Positions 1-6,943 of a stretch of 12,024 nt of DNA are shown piece by piece. The DNA is from a bacterium (GTDB lineage: Bacteria; Ratteibacteria; UBA8468): contig DAOVNU010000006.1 of NCBI GenBank assembly GCA_030630065.1, positions 1-12,024 on the forward strand, in the 5' to 3' direction. Below the pieces are notes generated by a model. The model did no database searches. It was not told the DNA's origin and worked only from the letters and a program-made list of their open reading frames with translations. The position numbers and the translations under genes are program-made. Within the stretch, counting starts at the first letter, position 1; every line of letters starts with the position of its first letter.

Positions 1-1890
1 GAGGGGCTCGAAATATAATTTGTTTGATGTATCATAGTCGGTAGAAACGGTTTCGGGGTTGCAGTTAACCATAATGCTGTCTATCCCTTCTTCTCGTAGC
101 GCATAGGAGGCATGGCAACAGCAGTAATCAAACTCTATCCCCTGACCAATTCTATTTGGTCCCCCACCAAGGATAAGAACCTTTTTATTAGAACTAACAT
201 AGGACTCATTAACCGGTTCGTACGTGGAATAATAGTAGGGCTGAACGGCTTTAAATTCGCCTCCGCAGGTATCAACTAATTTAAAAGCCGCCTGAACTTT
301 TTTATTTTTTCTAAAGGAACGAACCTTCTCCTCAGTGCTATCTACTAAATGTGCCAGTTGTTTGTCCGAGAAACCGTTTTCTTTTGCCCTTCTGAGTAAT
401 TCTGAAGATATAATATCCTTTGAATTTTGAATTTTGAATTTTGAATTTTGAATTTTTATTTCCTCCTCCATTTCAACTAATTGCTTCATATTATCCAGAA
501 ACCATGGGTCTATCCGGGAAAGTTCGTAAATCTTCTCTACTGAAAGTCCGGCTTTCAATCCATAACGAATATAAAATAACCTCTGCTCATTGGGGAGCTT
601 TATCTTTTTTTTAATGAGTTCCAAATCTTTCTGTGACTCTTCGGGGATATCTTTACCGTCGGCACCGAATCCATAACGAGAGGTTTCTGTGGAACGGATT
701 CCTTTCTGAAAGGCCTCCTTAAAATTTCTCCCGATGGACATTGCTTCACCCACCGCCTTCATCGAAGTATTGAGCACCGCTTCTGCTTCAGGAAACTTCT
801 CAAATGTGAAACGGCAGATTTTAAAGACACAATAATCAATTGTGGGTTCAAAGAATGATGTGGTCTTTCCGGTAATTTGATTCATAACTTCAGGAAGAGT
901 CAAGCCCACTGCCAATTTTGTTGCCACCCTGGCGATGGGGAAACCGGTAGCTTTGGAGGCAAGAGCGGAACTGCGCGATAACCGGGGATTAACCTCAATG
1001 ATTACAATATGCCCATTGTCCGGATTCTGACCAAATTGGATATTTGCTCCGCCTCCGGTAATTCCAATCGTTCGTATTATCTTCCTGGATAAATTAACGA
1101 AATTGGCATATTCCCCGGAAGTTAAGGTTTGCGCCGGTGCCACTACAATGCTATCGCCGGTATGCACGCCCATAGGGTCTAAGTTTTCCATTGAGGTGAC
1201 CATAATGACGTTATCCACGCAATCTCTCATTACCTCAAACTCTATTTCCTTCCAGCCCAATACCGATTGCTCCACCAAAACCTGGCTAACAGGACTCATC
1301 TCTATTGCCTTTGCCAGATAAACCTTGAGCTCCTCCTTATTGTAAACGGTGGAACTTCCAGCACCTCCCAGACAATAAGCGGGTCTGAGAATTAAGGGGA
1401 ATCCTATTTTTCTACCAATCTTCATTCCTTCTTCTACGGAAGTAGCAATTCCGCTTTGAGGAACGTCAATGCCAATTTCCTGCATTGCTTTCTTGAAAAG
1501 TTCTCTGTCTTCAGCCCTGGCAATAGCTTCTACACTGGCACCAATGGACTCGACACCGTATCTTTTCAGGATACCCTCTCTTCCCAGGAAGGTTGCCAGA
1601 TTCAAGCCGGTTTGTCCCCCTAAAGTAGGGAGGATAGCATCCGGTCTTTCCTTTTCAATGATTTTAGTCAAAATTTCCACGGTTAACGGCTCAACATAAG
1701 TTTTATCGGCTAATTCAGGGTCGGTCATAATGGTCGCGGGATTTGAATTCACCAGAACTATTTTATAGCCCTCTTCCCTTAAGGCCTTACAGGCCTGGGA
1801 GCCGGAATAATCAAATTCACAGGCCTGTCCGATAATGATTGGACCGGAACCAATCATCAAAATTTTCTTGATGTCTTTTCTCTTAGGCAT
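1..1890 (-). CDS. carB: Carbamoyl-phosphate synthase large subunit, second copy (CarB2), 3' end outside window
   Basis: Makes carbamoyl phosphate from bicarbonate, ammonia and two ATP. 630 codons are open from the ATG at 1890 to the window edge. Visible parts are the first ATP-grasp synthetase half (about residues 1-400), the oligomerization domain (about 410-555) and the start of the second half (GGGPNRIGQGIEFDY near 574-588, NPETVSTDYDTS near 611-622). Residues matching E. coli CarB Arg129, Arg169, His243, Glu299, Asn301 and Arg303 are kept. The glycine-rich loop is GGAGSS (175-180) rather than the usual GGSGG/GGTGG, and the copy is clearly diverged from the first carB. It starts 8 bp inside the end of carA2, with a GGA core upstream. 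A seven-residue repeat (IQNSKFK) encoded by 7-bp DNA repeats lies at residues 480-491. Whether the C-terminal half is complete cannot be seen here. The family call is secure; its ammonia source is open. Confidence 0.95.
   Translation of the reverse strand, partial: MPKRKDIKKILMIGSGPIIIGQACEFDYSGSQACKALREEGYKIVLVNSNPATIMTDPELADKTYVEPLTVEILTKIIEKERPDAILPTLGGQTGLNLATFLGREGILKRYGVESIGASVEAIARAEDRELFKKAMQEIGIDVPQSGIATSVEEGMKIGRKIGFPLILRPAYCLGGAGSSTVYNKEELKVYLAKAIEMSPVSQVLVEQSVLGWKEIEFEVMRDCVDNVIMVTSMENLDPMGVHTGDSIVVAPAQTLTSGEYANFVNLSRKIIRTIGITGGGANIQFGQNPDNGHIVIIEVNPRLSRSSALASKATGFPIARVATKLAVGLTLPEVMNQITGKTTSFFEPTIDYCVFKICRFTFEKFPEAEAVLNTSMKAVGEAMSIGRNFKEAFQKGIRSTETSRYGFGADGKDIPEESQKDLELIKKKIKLPNEQRLFYIRYGLKAGLSVEKIYELSRIDPWFLDNMKQLVEMEEEIKIQNSKFKIQNSKDIISSELLRRAKENGFSDKQLAHLVDSTEEKVRSFRKNKKVQAAFKLVDTCGGEFKAVQPYYYSTYEPVNESYVSSNKKVLILGGGPNRIGQGIEFDYCCCHASYALREEGIDSIMVNCNPETVSTDYDTSNKLYFEPL
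419..457. repeat. Five tandem 7-bp repeats (GAATTTT) inside carB2
   Basis: Positions 422-456 are five perfect copies of GAATTTT on the plus strand. On the coding strand this is AAAATTC, and three units (21 bp) encode one turn of the peptide repeat IQNSKFK. The tract lies in the linker of the oligomerization domain and makes the region from WFL to GFSD about 8 residues longer than in carB1 or E. coli CarB. Heptanucleotide tracts like this are known between genes in cyanobacteria and some other bacteria; here one is translated. Gain or loss of one unit would shift the reading frame. Confidence 0.9.
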
Positions 1891-2959
1891 TAGGAGTTCC
1901 TTTAATTTTATCTATAAATTCCGCAAGAACAGGATTTACTTCACCAGGACCGGGAGAGGCAGGATAAAATTGGCATCCAAAAACTTTCAGTTTCCTGTTC
2001 CGGATTCCTTCTACACTCTGGTCATTTATATTACGCCAGGTAATTTCTATATTCTTTCCTTTGAGTGAACCTTCGTCTATTCTACAACTGTGATTCTGCA
2101 CCGTGATTTCTCCTTTAAGGGAATCTGGTTTTAAAACAGGGTAGTTTAAACCATGATGTCCCAGAGTCATTCTCTCTATCTTTGCTCCCATCGCCATCGC
2201 TAATACCTGGCAGCCGGTCCCTAATCCAAACATCGGGATTTTACCTAATAATTGCTTTACGGTATTGACTACAATGGGTAGGTTCTTATCTTTCTCGGGA
2301 CCATCTGAGATAATAAGACATTTTGGAGAAAGTTTTAATAAATCATAATATTTTATATTATAGGGAAGGAGTTTAATCCGACAGCCCAAACTTTTAAGTT
2401 GAATGAGGATGCTATTGGTAACTCCAATATCAAGAATGACTGTTCTCATGCCCTGATAACTTAAATCGGTTATCTTTTTGACTGAGATTTTCTTAATGAA
2501 GTCCGGTTCCTCGTTCTTTGCCTTCTTAATTTTCCTTTTCAAAGTAGAAGGATTAAAATCCAGTGTGGAAAATATTCCGAACTGTTCTTCATTATTGCGA
2601 AGTTCAACCATAAGTGTCCTGGTATCGATTCCTTCCATAGCCAGAACCTTTTTCCTTTTCAAAAAAGCGCTAAAGCTTTCTTCCGCTTGCCAATTACTGG
2701 TGATACGACTTTTTTCCTTGATGACCATACAGTTAATCCAGCATTTTTTACTTTCACTAAACTTTTTAGCCGCGCCGTAGTTACCAATCAGAGGATAGGT
2801 CATCACGATAATTTTACCGGCATTGGCGGGATTGGTCATCACCTCTTGATACCCAACAACACCGGTATAAAAGGTAACCCAGCCGGGCCTTTCCCCTTCC
2901 ACTCCGATAGACCTTCCCTCATATACGGAACCATTCTCAAGGGCTAATATTGCTCTCAT
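1883..2959 (-). CDS. carA: Carbamoyl-phosphate synthase small-subunit paralog (CarA2) with a destroyed glutaminase site
   Basis: 358 aa, a normal length for CarA. The N-terminal CarB-contact domain is well kept (GYQE 37-40, TYPLIGNYG 54-62, SRITSNW 84-90, EGIDTR 109-114). The C-terminal class I glutaminase domain keeps its fold landmarks (GHHG 267-270, ITVQNHS 285-291) but not its chemistry. The nucleophile motif, GICFGHQ in carA1, is GLGTGCQ here, so Cys becomes Gly247. The triad motif FHPEASPGP is FYPASPGP, so His becomes Tyr332 and Glu is deleted. The oxyanion motif SNGPGDP is SDGPEKD. The codons were checked on the DNA and no frameshift explains this. It overlaps hisF2 by 4 bp (ATGA) and carB2 by 8 bp. 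It is probably a structural or regulatory partner of CarB2 rather than an active glutaminase, by analogy with vertebrate CPS I, whose glutaminase-like domain lacks the Cys and which uses free ammonia. Confidence 0.93.
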   Translation of the reverse strand: MRAILALENGSVYEGRSIGVEGERPGWVTFYTGVVGYQEVMTNPANAGKIIVMTYPLIGNYGAAKKFSESKKCWINCMVIKEKSRITSNWQAEESFSAFLKRKKVLAMEGIDTRTLMVELRNNEEQFGIFSTLDFNPSTLKRKIKKAKNEEPDFIKKISVKKITDLSYQGMRTVILDIGVTNSILIQLKSLGCRIKLLPYNIKYYDLLKLSPKCLIISDGPEKDKNLPIVVNTVKQLLGKIPMFGLGTGCQVLAMAMGAKIERMTLGHHGLNYPVLKPDSLKGEITVQNHSCRIDEGSLKGKNIEITWRNINDQSVEGIRNRKLKVFGCQFYPASPGPGEVNPVLAEFIDKIKGTPNA

Positions 2960-3720
2960 AATTTTACTTCTAATCCCTTTCCTTTAAGATACTTTTTTAC
3001 ATCCCTTACGGTGTATTGATGAAAGTGAAAGATAGAGGCAGCAAGAGCGGCCTCTGCTTTACCTTCGGTTAAAACAAGCCGGATATCCTCCAATGTTCCT
3101 GCTCCCCCGGAAGCAATAACCGGAATCTTTACGCTTTCGGCAATTTTTCTGGTAAATTCAATGTCATAACCTTCTTTGGTGCCATCGGCATCAATGCTGG
3201 TTACCAGAAGTTCACCGGCTCCCGATTCTTCAACTCTTCTCGCCCACTCAACCACATCAATCCCCGTTTCAGTACTGCCACCCCGCACATAAACTTCAAA
3301 TCCGGATTTTATTTTATTTGATTTTTTGCCATCAATGGCAATGATAATTGATTTCTTTCCGAATTTTTTAGAAATTTCCTCAATAAGATAAGGGTTTTTT
3401 ACTACAGCGGTATTAACTGAAATTTTGCTTGCTCCTGCCTTCAGGATGGGCTCAACGTCAACTAAATCCTTAATCCCTCCGCCAACGGTAAGAGGGATGT
3501 TGATTACCCGGCTTACCTTTTTTATCCAATCTATTCGGGTCTTTCTTTTTTCGGTAGTAGCGGCAATATCCAGAAAAGCAATTTCATCCGCTCCCTGTTT
3601 TTCGTAGGTAATCGCAGCTTCTGCGGGGTCTGCCGCATCTTTAATCTTGACAAAATGTACTCCCTTAACCACTCTGCCATCTTTAATATCCAGGCAGGGG
3701 ATAATTCTTTTTATTGCCAT
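2956..3720 (-). CDS. hisF: Imidazole glycerol phosphate synthase cyclase subunit, second copy (HisF2)
   Basis: A (beta/alpha)8-barrel cyclase; the family turns PRFAR plus ammonia into imidazole glycerol phosphate and AICAR. 254 aa from the ATG at 3720. That start is preferred over the in-frame ATG at 3732 because a strong GGGAGGAG ribosome site lies between them and because the family begins MxxKRIIPCLD. Both catalytic aspartates are present (Asp11 in CLD, Asp130 in AID), as are phosphate-loop motifs VGGGI and ASGGAG. Gate residues equivalent to Arg5, Glu46 and Lys99 are kept. Departures from hisF1 include Ser98 for Asp98 (GASKI versus GADKV), DAADP for DAGNP and IKD for LRD. No second hisH is visible. 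The 46-bp AT-rich gap before it is the largest left of hisH. It may be a true backup HisF, or an enzyme using free ammonia or a related substrate. Confidence 0.93.
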   Translation of the reverse strand: MAIKRIIPCLDIKDGRVVKGVHFVKIKDAADPAEAAITYEKQGADEIAFLDIAATTEKRKTRIDWIKKVSRVINIPLTVGGGIKDLVDVEPILKAGASKISVNTAVVKNPYLIEEISKKFGKKSIIIAIDGKKSNKIKSGFEVYVRGGSTETGIDVVEWARRVEESGAGELLVTSIDADGTKEGYDIEFTRKIAESVKIPVIASGGAGTLEDIRLVLTEGKAEAALAASIFHFHQYTVRDVKKYLKGKGLEVKL

Positions 3721-3732
3721 TTCTCCTCCCAT
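3720..3732 (-). promoter_or_regulatory. Strong ribosome binding site that decides the hisF2 start
   Basis: On the minus strand GGGAGGAG sits just upstream of ATG at 3720. It overlaps an in-frame ATG at 3732, which has no such site at a useful distance. This favours the 254-aa product, which aligns with the normal HisF N-terminus. Confidence 0.75.
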
Positions 3733-3778
3733 TAGTTTACTTTATTAAATAAAAAATATCAATTTATTGCACTAATTT

Positions 3779-5149
3779 TTACTTTTCTAAAATATGCTTA
3801 CCCGTCTTTTTCGGGACAGGTATGGGATAGTTCCCGTTGAAACAAGCGGTGCAAAAATTTTTTTTGGGTAAAGGCATTGCCGCCAGCATTCCTTCTAAAC
3901 TTAAATAGGAAAGAGAATTTAAACCGATAAATTTTCTGATTTCTTCCAGCGAATGAGAAGAAGCAATGAGTTCTCCTTTACTGGAAAAGTCGATTCCATA
4001 GAAGCAGGGAAATCGGTGGGGAGGGCAACTAACTTTCATATCTATTTTTTTAGCTCCGGCGCGCCTTAAACTTTGTATTCTTGACCGTGCAGTAGTTCCT
4101 CTTACAATTGAGTCCTCTACAACGGTTATTCTTTTTCCTTTCAGTAATTCCTTGACCGGATTGAGTTTAATTTTGACATCCAGATTTCTGATTTCCTGCC
4201 TGGGTTGGATGAAGGTTCTGCCGATATAGTGGTTTCTAATCATCCCGTATTCAAAATTAATTCCTGACTTTTGGGCAAAGCCCAAAGCGGCATAATTGCC
4301 TGAATCGGGGATGGGTATAACCAAATCGGATTTAACCGGGGACTCCCGATAAAGTTTTCCCCCCAATCTTTTTCTGGTCAAATAGACGCTTTCTCCGAAA
4401 ATTTTAGAATCAGGTCGGGCAAAATAAACAAATTCAAAGATGCACAAAGACGGCTTAGTTTTAGGAAATGGTTTTATAGAACTAGTTCCGTTTTCATCGA
4501 TGATTAAAATCTCGCCCGGTTCGATTTCTCTGATATATTCTGCCTGAATGATATCCAGGGCACAGGATTCGGAAGCTACTACCAGGGAATTATTCAATTT
4601 TCCCAGGCAGAGAGGTCTAAAACCATTAGGGTCCCTTACCGCAATCATTTTCTTTCTGGTAATTAAAAGGAGACAATAAGCACCTTTTATCTGGAGAAGT
4701 GCTTCAGTCAATCTGTCAGAAAGTGACTTTTTTGTGGAGTGAGCCATAAGGTGAATGATAATTTCTGAATCTGCTGTGGTCTGGAAAATGGAGCCCTTCT
4801 TTTGCAGGGTGTCCCGCAGTTCTTTGCTGTTAACCAGATTTCCATTGTGCGCAATGGCAATCTCTCCATAAGGAGAATTCGCCAGGAATGGCTGGGCGTT
4901 TTTAAGAAGAGAGGAGCCGGTAGTAGAATAGCGAACGTGACCAATTGCGGCTTTCCCTTTAAGCGCAATGAGAGATTGATGATTGAAGACACTGGAAACA
5001 AGCCCCATCCCTTTATGGCTGTAAAGTTTTTTATTATCGGAACTAACTAATCCGGCGCTTTCCTGTCCGCGGTGTTGAAGGGAATAGAGTCCTAAATAGG
5101 TAAGCTCCGAAGCATTGGGATGACCGTATATTCCAGATATTCCGCACAT
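3779..5149 (-). CDS. purF: Amidophosphoribosyltransferase (PurF), Fe-S type
   Basis: First committed step of purine synthesis: PRPP plus glutamine gives phosphoribosylamine. 456 aa. The N-terminal Ntn-type glutaminase starts directly with Met-Cys-Gly, so Cys2 becomes the nucleophile after Met removal and there is no propeptide of the B. subtilis kind. Family motifs include SLQHRGQESAG (23-33), HVRYSTTG (71-78) and HNGNLVN (101-107). The C-terminal phosphoribosyltransferase domain has the PRPP loop VVEDSIVRGTT (343-353). Cysteines 236, 382, 433 and 436 match the four ligands of the [4Fe-4S] cluster in B. subtilis PurF, which is oxygen sensitive. The gene starts one base after the hisF1 stop (TAA-A-ATG), so translation is probably coupled. 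Confidence 0.97.
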   Translation of the reverse strand: MCGISGIYGHPNASELTYLGLYSLQHRGQESAGLVSSDNKKLYSHKGMGLVSSVFNHQSLIALKGKAAIGHVRYSTTGSSLLKNAQPFLANSPYGEIAIAHNGNLVNSKELRDTLQKKGSIFQTTADSEIIIHLMAHSTKKSLSDRLTEALLQIKGAYCLLLITRKKMIAVRDPNGFRPLCLGKLNNSLVVASESCALDIIQAEYIREIEPGEILIIDENGTSSIKPFPKTKPSLCIFEFVYFARPDSKIFGESVYLTRKRLGGKLYRESPVKSDLVIPIPDSGNYAALGFAQKSGINFEYGMIRNHYIGRTFIQPRQEIRNLDVKIKLNPVKELLKGKRITVVEDSIVRGTTARSRIQSLRRAGAKKIDMKVSCPPHRFPCFYGIDFSSKGELIASSHSLEEIRKFIGLNSLSYLSLEGMLAAMPLPKKNFCTACFNGNYPIPVPKKTGKHILEK

Positions 5150-5150
5150 T

Positions 5151-5909
5151 TTAGAATCTCATTTCAATCCCTTTTTTTTGCAGGAATTCTTTTGTCTCTT
5201 TTAGAGAAAATTCTCCGTAATGAAAGATGGAAGCGGCTAAAACCGCATCGGCCTTTCCTTCTGCAAATGCCTGGTAGAGATGCTCCGGGTTGCCGGCACC
5301 TCCGGAGGCAATTACCGGGATATTAACTGTCTCCGAGACAATTCTGAGAAGGGGAATGTCATATCCTTTTTTAGTTCCGTCTCTATCCATTGAGGTCAGG
5401 AGAATTTCTCCCGCCCCTAACTTTTCTACCTCTTTTGCCCAGGCGATAACGTCAAGATTCGTTGGTGTTCTTCCGGAATTTATATATACCTGCCAGCTTG
5501 AGTTTTGAATTCTTTTAGCGTCAATCGCCACCACAATACACTGACTGCCGAATGTTTCGGAGGCCTGCCTGATTAGTTCAGGATTCTTGACTGCGGAGGT
5601 ATTGATGGAAACCTTGTCCGCTCCACTTTTAAGGAGCATTCTGATATCTTCCAAGTTTTTTATTCCCCCGCCCACGGTCAGGGGAATAAAAACCTGTTCA
5701 GCCGTTTTGGCTACTATATTTAGGATGGCCTTTCTCTTCTCAATGGTAGCGGTGATGTCCAGAAAAACTATTTCATCTGCCCCGGCCTGGGAATAGAAGG
5801 TGGCATTTTCTACTGGGTTTCCCGCATCTCTCAAATTGAGAAAATGAATTCCTTTTACCACTCTCTTGTCTTTGACGTCAAGACAGGGAATAATCCTTTT
5901 AGCTAACAT
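5151..5909 (-). CDS. hisF: Imidazole glycerol phosphate synthase cyclase subunit (HisF1)
   Basis: 252 aa, close to T. maritima HisF in length and sequence. Asp11 and Asp130 are the catalytic pair. Arg5, Glu46 and Lys99 of the ammonia gate and Asp98, which contacts HisH, are all present at the same numbers (GADKV 96-100). AGEILLTS and MDRDGTKKGYD are kept. It overlaps hisH by 7 bp (ATGTTAG), so this is the HisF that pairs with HisH in the glutamine-dependent synthase. Its AICAR by-product feeds purine synthesis, which fits the purF gene one base downstream. The loop after Asp130 (RIQNSSW) is one residue longer than in T. maritima. Confidence 0.97.
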   Translation of the reverse strand: MLAKRIIPCLDVKDKRVVKGIHFLNLRDAGNPVENATFYSQAGADEIVFLDITATIEKRKAILNIVAKTAEQVFIPLTVGGGIKNLEDIRMLLKSGADKVSINTSAVKNPELIRQASETFGSQCIVVAIDAKRIQNSSWQVYINSGRTPTNLDVIAWAKEVEKLGAGEILLTSMDRDGTKKGYDIPLLRIVSETVNIPVIASGGAGNPEHLYQAFAEGKADAVLAASIFHYGEFSLKETKEFLQKKGIEMRF

Positions 5910-6637
5910 TTTTCTACCAATTTAACAAAATTCTTAAGAAGTTGTAAACCAATTTTCTGACTTTTCTCAGGATGGAACTGGACCGCAAAGACGTTCTCTT
6001 TGCAAATAACAGAGGGAAATTCTAAACCATAGAAGGTGGTGGCAGCAATTACCTTCTTATCCTCTGGCTCTCCATAGTAAGAATGGACAAAGTAAAAATA
6101 AGAGTTGTTAGGAATCCCATTGAGAATTTTGAATTTTGGTGTCATTGCGAGCGAACAAAGTAAGTGCGGCAATCCCTCACTTTTTTGAGATTGCCACGGC
6201 ACTTCGTGCCTCGCAACGACTTCGTCGGATTGCTTCGCTATCGCTCGCAACGACTTCGTCGTTTTGAATTCTGCCTGGTTCCAGCCCATATGTGGAACCT
6301 TCAATCCCGGAAAATTGAATCTTTTTACCTTACCCTTAATGATGTTTAAACCCTTGCAATTGCCCTCTTCACTTTCGGTAAACAGGAGTTGGAAGCCCAG
6401 ACAAATCCCTAAAAAGTATTTTTTAAGTTGGATAACCTCCGAAAGAACCGGTAGCAAATTTAGGTCCGTAAGATTGGACATCGCCCTGGAGAATGCTCCC
6501 ACTCCCGGGAAAACTATTGCCTCCGCTTTTCTTATTCTTTCACTATCTGCAGTGATTTCTACCTTGCCTCCAACCTTTTCCAGTGCTTTGGAAACACTCC
6601 TCAAATTCCCCATCCCATAATCAATTATCGCAATCAT
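5903..6637 (-). CDS. hisH: Imidazole glycerol phosphate synthase glutaminase subunit (HisH) with a 45-codon repeat-derived insert
   Basis: Releases ammonia from glutamine and passes it through the HisF barrel. 244 aa, about 40 longer than the usual near-200-aa family length. The class I glutaminase motifs are intact: DYGMGN (6-11), PGVGAF (44-49), GICLGFQ with Cys79, and FHPEKS with His222, Glu224 and Lys225. The extra length is at about residues 125-169, between PHMGWN and YFYFVHSYY, and is encoded by a palindromic repeat without any in-frame stop. The insert is rich in Lys, Arg and Ser and sits between two conserved strands, probably on the surface, so activity may survive. The start follows only a weak CAGGG site. 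The gene lies after the 304-bp spacer behind guaA and overlaps hisF1 by 7 bp. Confidence 0.95.
   Translation of the reverse strand: MIAIIDYGMGNLRSVSKALEKVGGKVEITADSERIRKAEAIVFPGVGAFSRAMSNLTDLNLLPVLSEVIQLKKYFLGICLGFQLLFTESEEGNCKGLNIIKGKVKRFNFPGLKVPHMGWNQAEFKTTKSLRAIAKQSDEVVARHEVPWQSQKSEGLPHLLCSLAMTPKFKILNGIPNNSYFYFVHSYYGEPEDKKVIAATTFYGLEFPSVICKENVFAVQFHPEKSQKIGLQLLKNFVKLVEKC
6124..6271. repeat. GTCATTGCGAG-type palindromic repeat, with flanking GAATTTT units, in frame inside hisH
   Basis: The core at 6141-6220 is an imperfect palindrome. Outer arms are GTCATTGCGAG and CTCGCAACGAC; inner arms are GGCAATCCCTCA and TGAGATTGCC around a short T-rich loop. A partial second copy follows at 6221-6260, and the 17-bp sequence TCGCAACGACTTCGTCG occurs twice (6211-6227 and 6245-6261). 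Two GAATTTT units precede the core (6124-6137), and TTTTGAATT follows it (6262-6270). From memory, GTCATTGCGAG/GGCAATC palindromes are scattered through many bacterial genomes, usually between genes. About 135 bp are added to hisH, a multiple of three. Confidence 0.88.
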
Positions 6638-6941
6638 AAATTTTTTAACCCTGTTTTTTCTCTTTATCCCCTCAAGGTGAGGAAACTTTTCGCAGCGTGC
6701 TTTTCACTAAAGACTATGGTAGTTGCGCAGTAATCATAAGTGGAGGCGGATAGACAAATCTTAACAAGACAGAGGAAAGAAGCCAAAACTGACCGATAGA
6801 GACCTCCTTGATTCTCTTGTGAGAGAATTTTGGAGTGTCTACCTCTGTTCTTGTTGTAGATTTGTATCCGTTGTAGCGTAGATGCGGAGCAAGCTACCAT
6901 TGGCTAATTGACCCCACCGCAAGGGAAATTTCCGAACCTCC
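6638..6941. other. guaA-hisH spacer, 304 bp, no supported gene
   Basis: This is the only long non-coding stretch in the window. It holds a ribosome-site-like AAGGAGGT right after the guaA stop, a long foldback sequence (6716-6900) and an A/T-rich approach to hisH. A 78-codon minus-strand reading frame at 6664-6900 lies almost wholly within the foldback and has no recognisable protein features, so it is not called. I see no clear terminator and no convincing promoter pair. Confidence 0.8.
6716..6900. repeat. Long imperfect foldback (inverted repeat), possible MITE-like element or structured RNA
   Basis: The plus strand from 6716 and the minus strand from 6900 read the same with gaps: both begin ATGGTAG, then share CGGATA, CAAATCT, AACAAGA, CAGAGG, CTCC and ATTCTCT. 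The centre is a perfect 7-bp stem at 6811-6828 (ATTCTCT, loop TGTG, AGAGAAT), extended by CTCC/GGAG and AGAC/GTCT to 6800-6840. The left arm carries about 20 extra bases near 6777-6796. Whole span is 185 bp. I see no clear target duplication. As RNA it would fold into a long interrupted hairpin between guaA and hisH. It could be a small non-autonomous mobile element, a processing site or a regulatory RNA. Confidence 0.75.
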
Positions 6942-6943
6942 TT
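6936..6943 (-). promoter_or_regulatory. Perfect Shine-Dalgarno-like sequence with no gene at the right distance
   Basis: AAGGAGGT overlaps the guaA stop codon (TAAGGAGGT on the minus strand). It is the strongest such site in the window. The nearest possible starts are a TTG about 14 bp on (28 codons) and a GTG that stops at once; neither is convincing. It may once have served hisH before the spacer grew, or may be chance. Confidence 0.45.

Noticed and set aside
1103..1321. Plus-strand reading frame whose product resembles that of another plus-strand frame at 9392-9691 (shared LSPV-TPIGSKFSIE)
   Set aside because: Both are antisense to the same conserved CarB segment around ENxDPMGVHTGDS; the likeness comes from the real paralogs on the minus strand.
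3733..3778. Promoter-like pair before hisF2 (TTGATA, 17 bp, TAAACT on the minus strand)
   Set aside because: A start from it would fall at or inside the hisF2 ribosome site, and the 46-bp gap is so A/T-rich that such matches are expected by chance. Not strong enough to list.
5502..5512. Single TTTTGAATTC-like motif in hisF1 as a remnant heptamer repeat
   Set aside because: Only one unit is present and the loop is just one residue longer than in T. maritima; chance is likely in A/T-rich DNA.
6670..6682. Small hairpin CCTCA-AGG-TGAGG as a terminator before hisH
   Set aside because: The stem is only 5 bp and no T-run follows on the minus strand.
6664..6900. A 78-codon minus-strand reading frame between guaA and hisH
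   Set aside because: It lies almost wholly in the foldback, so its sequence is explained by the inverted repeat, and it shows no recognisable protein motif.
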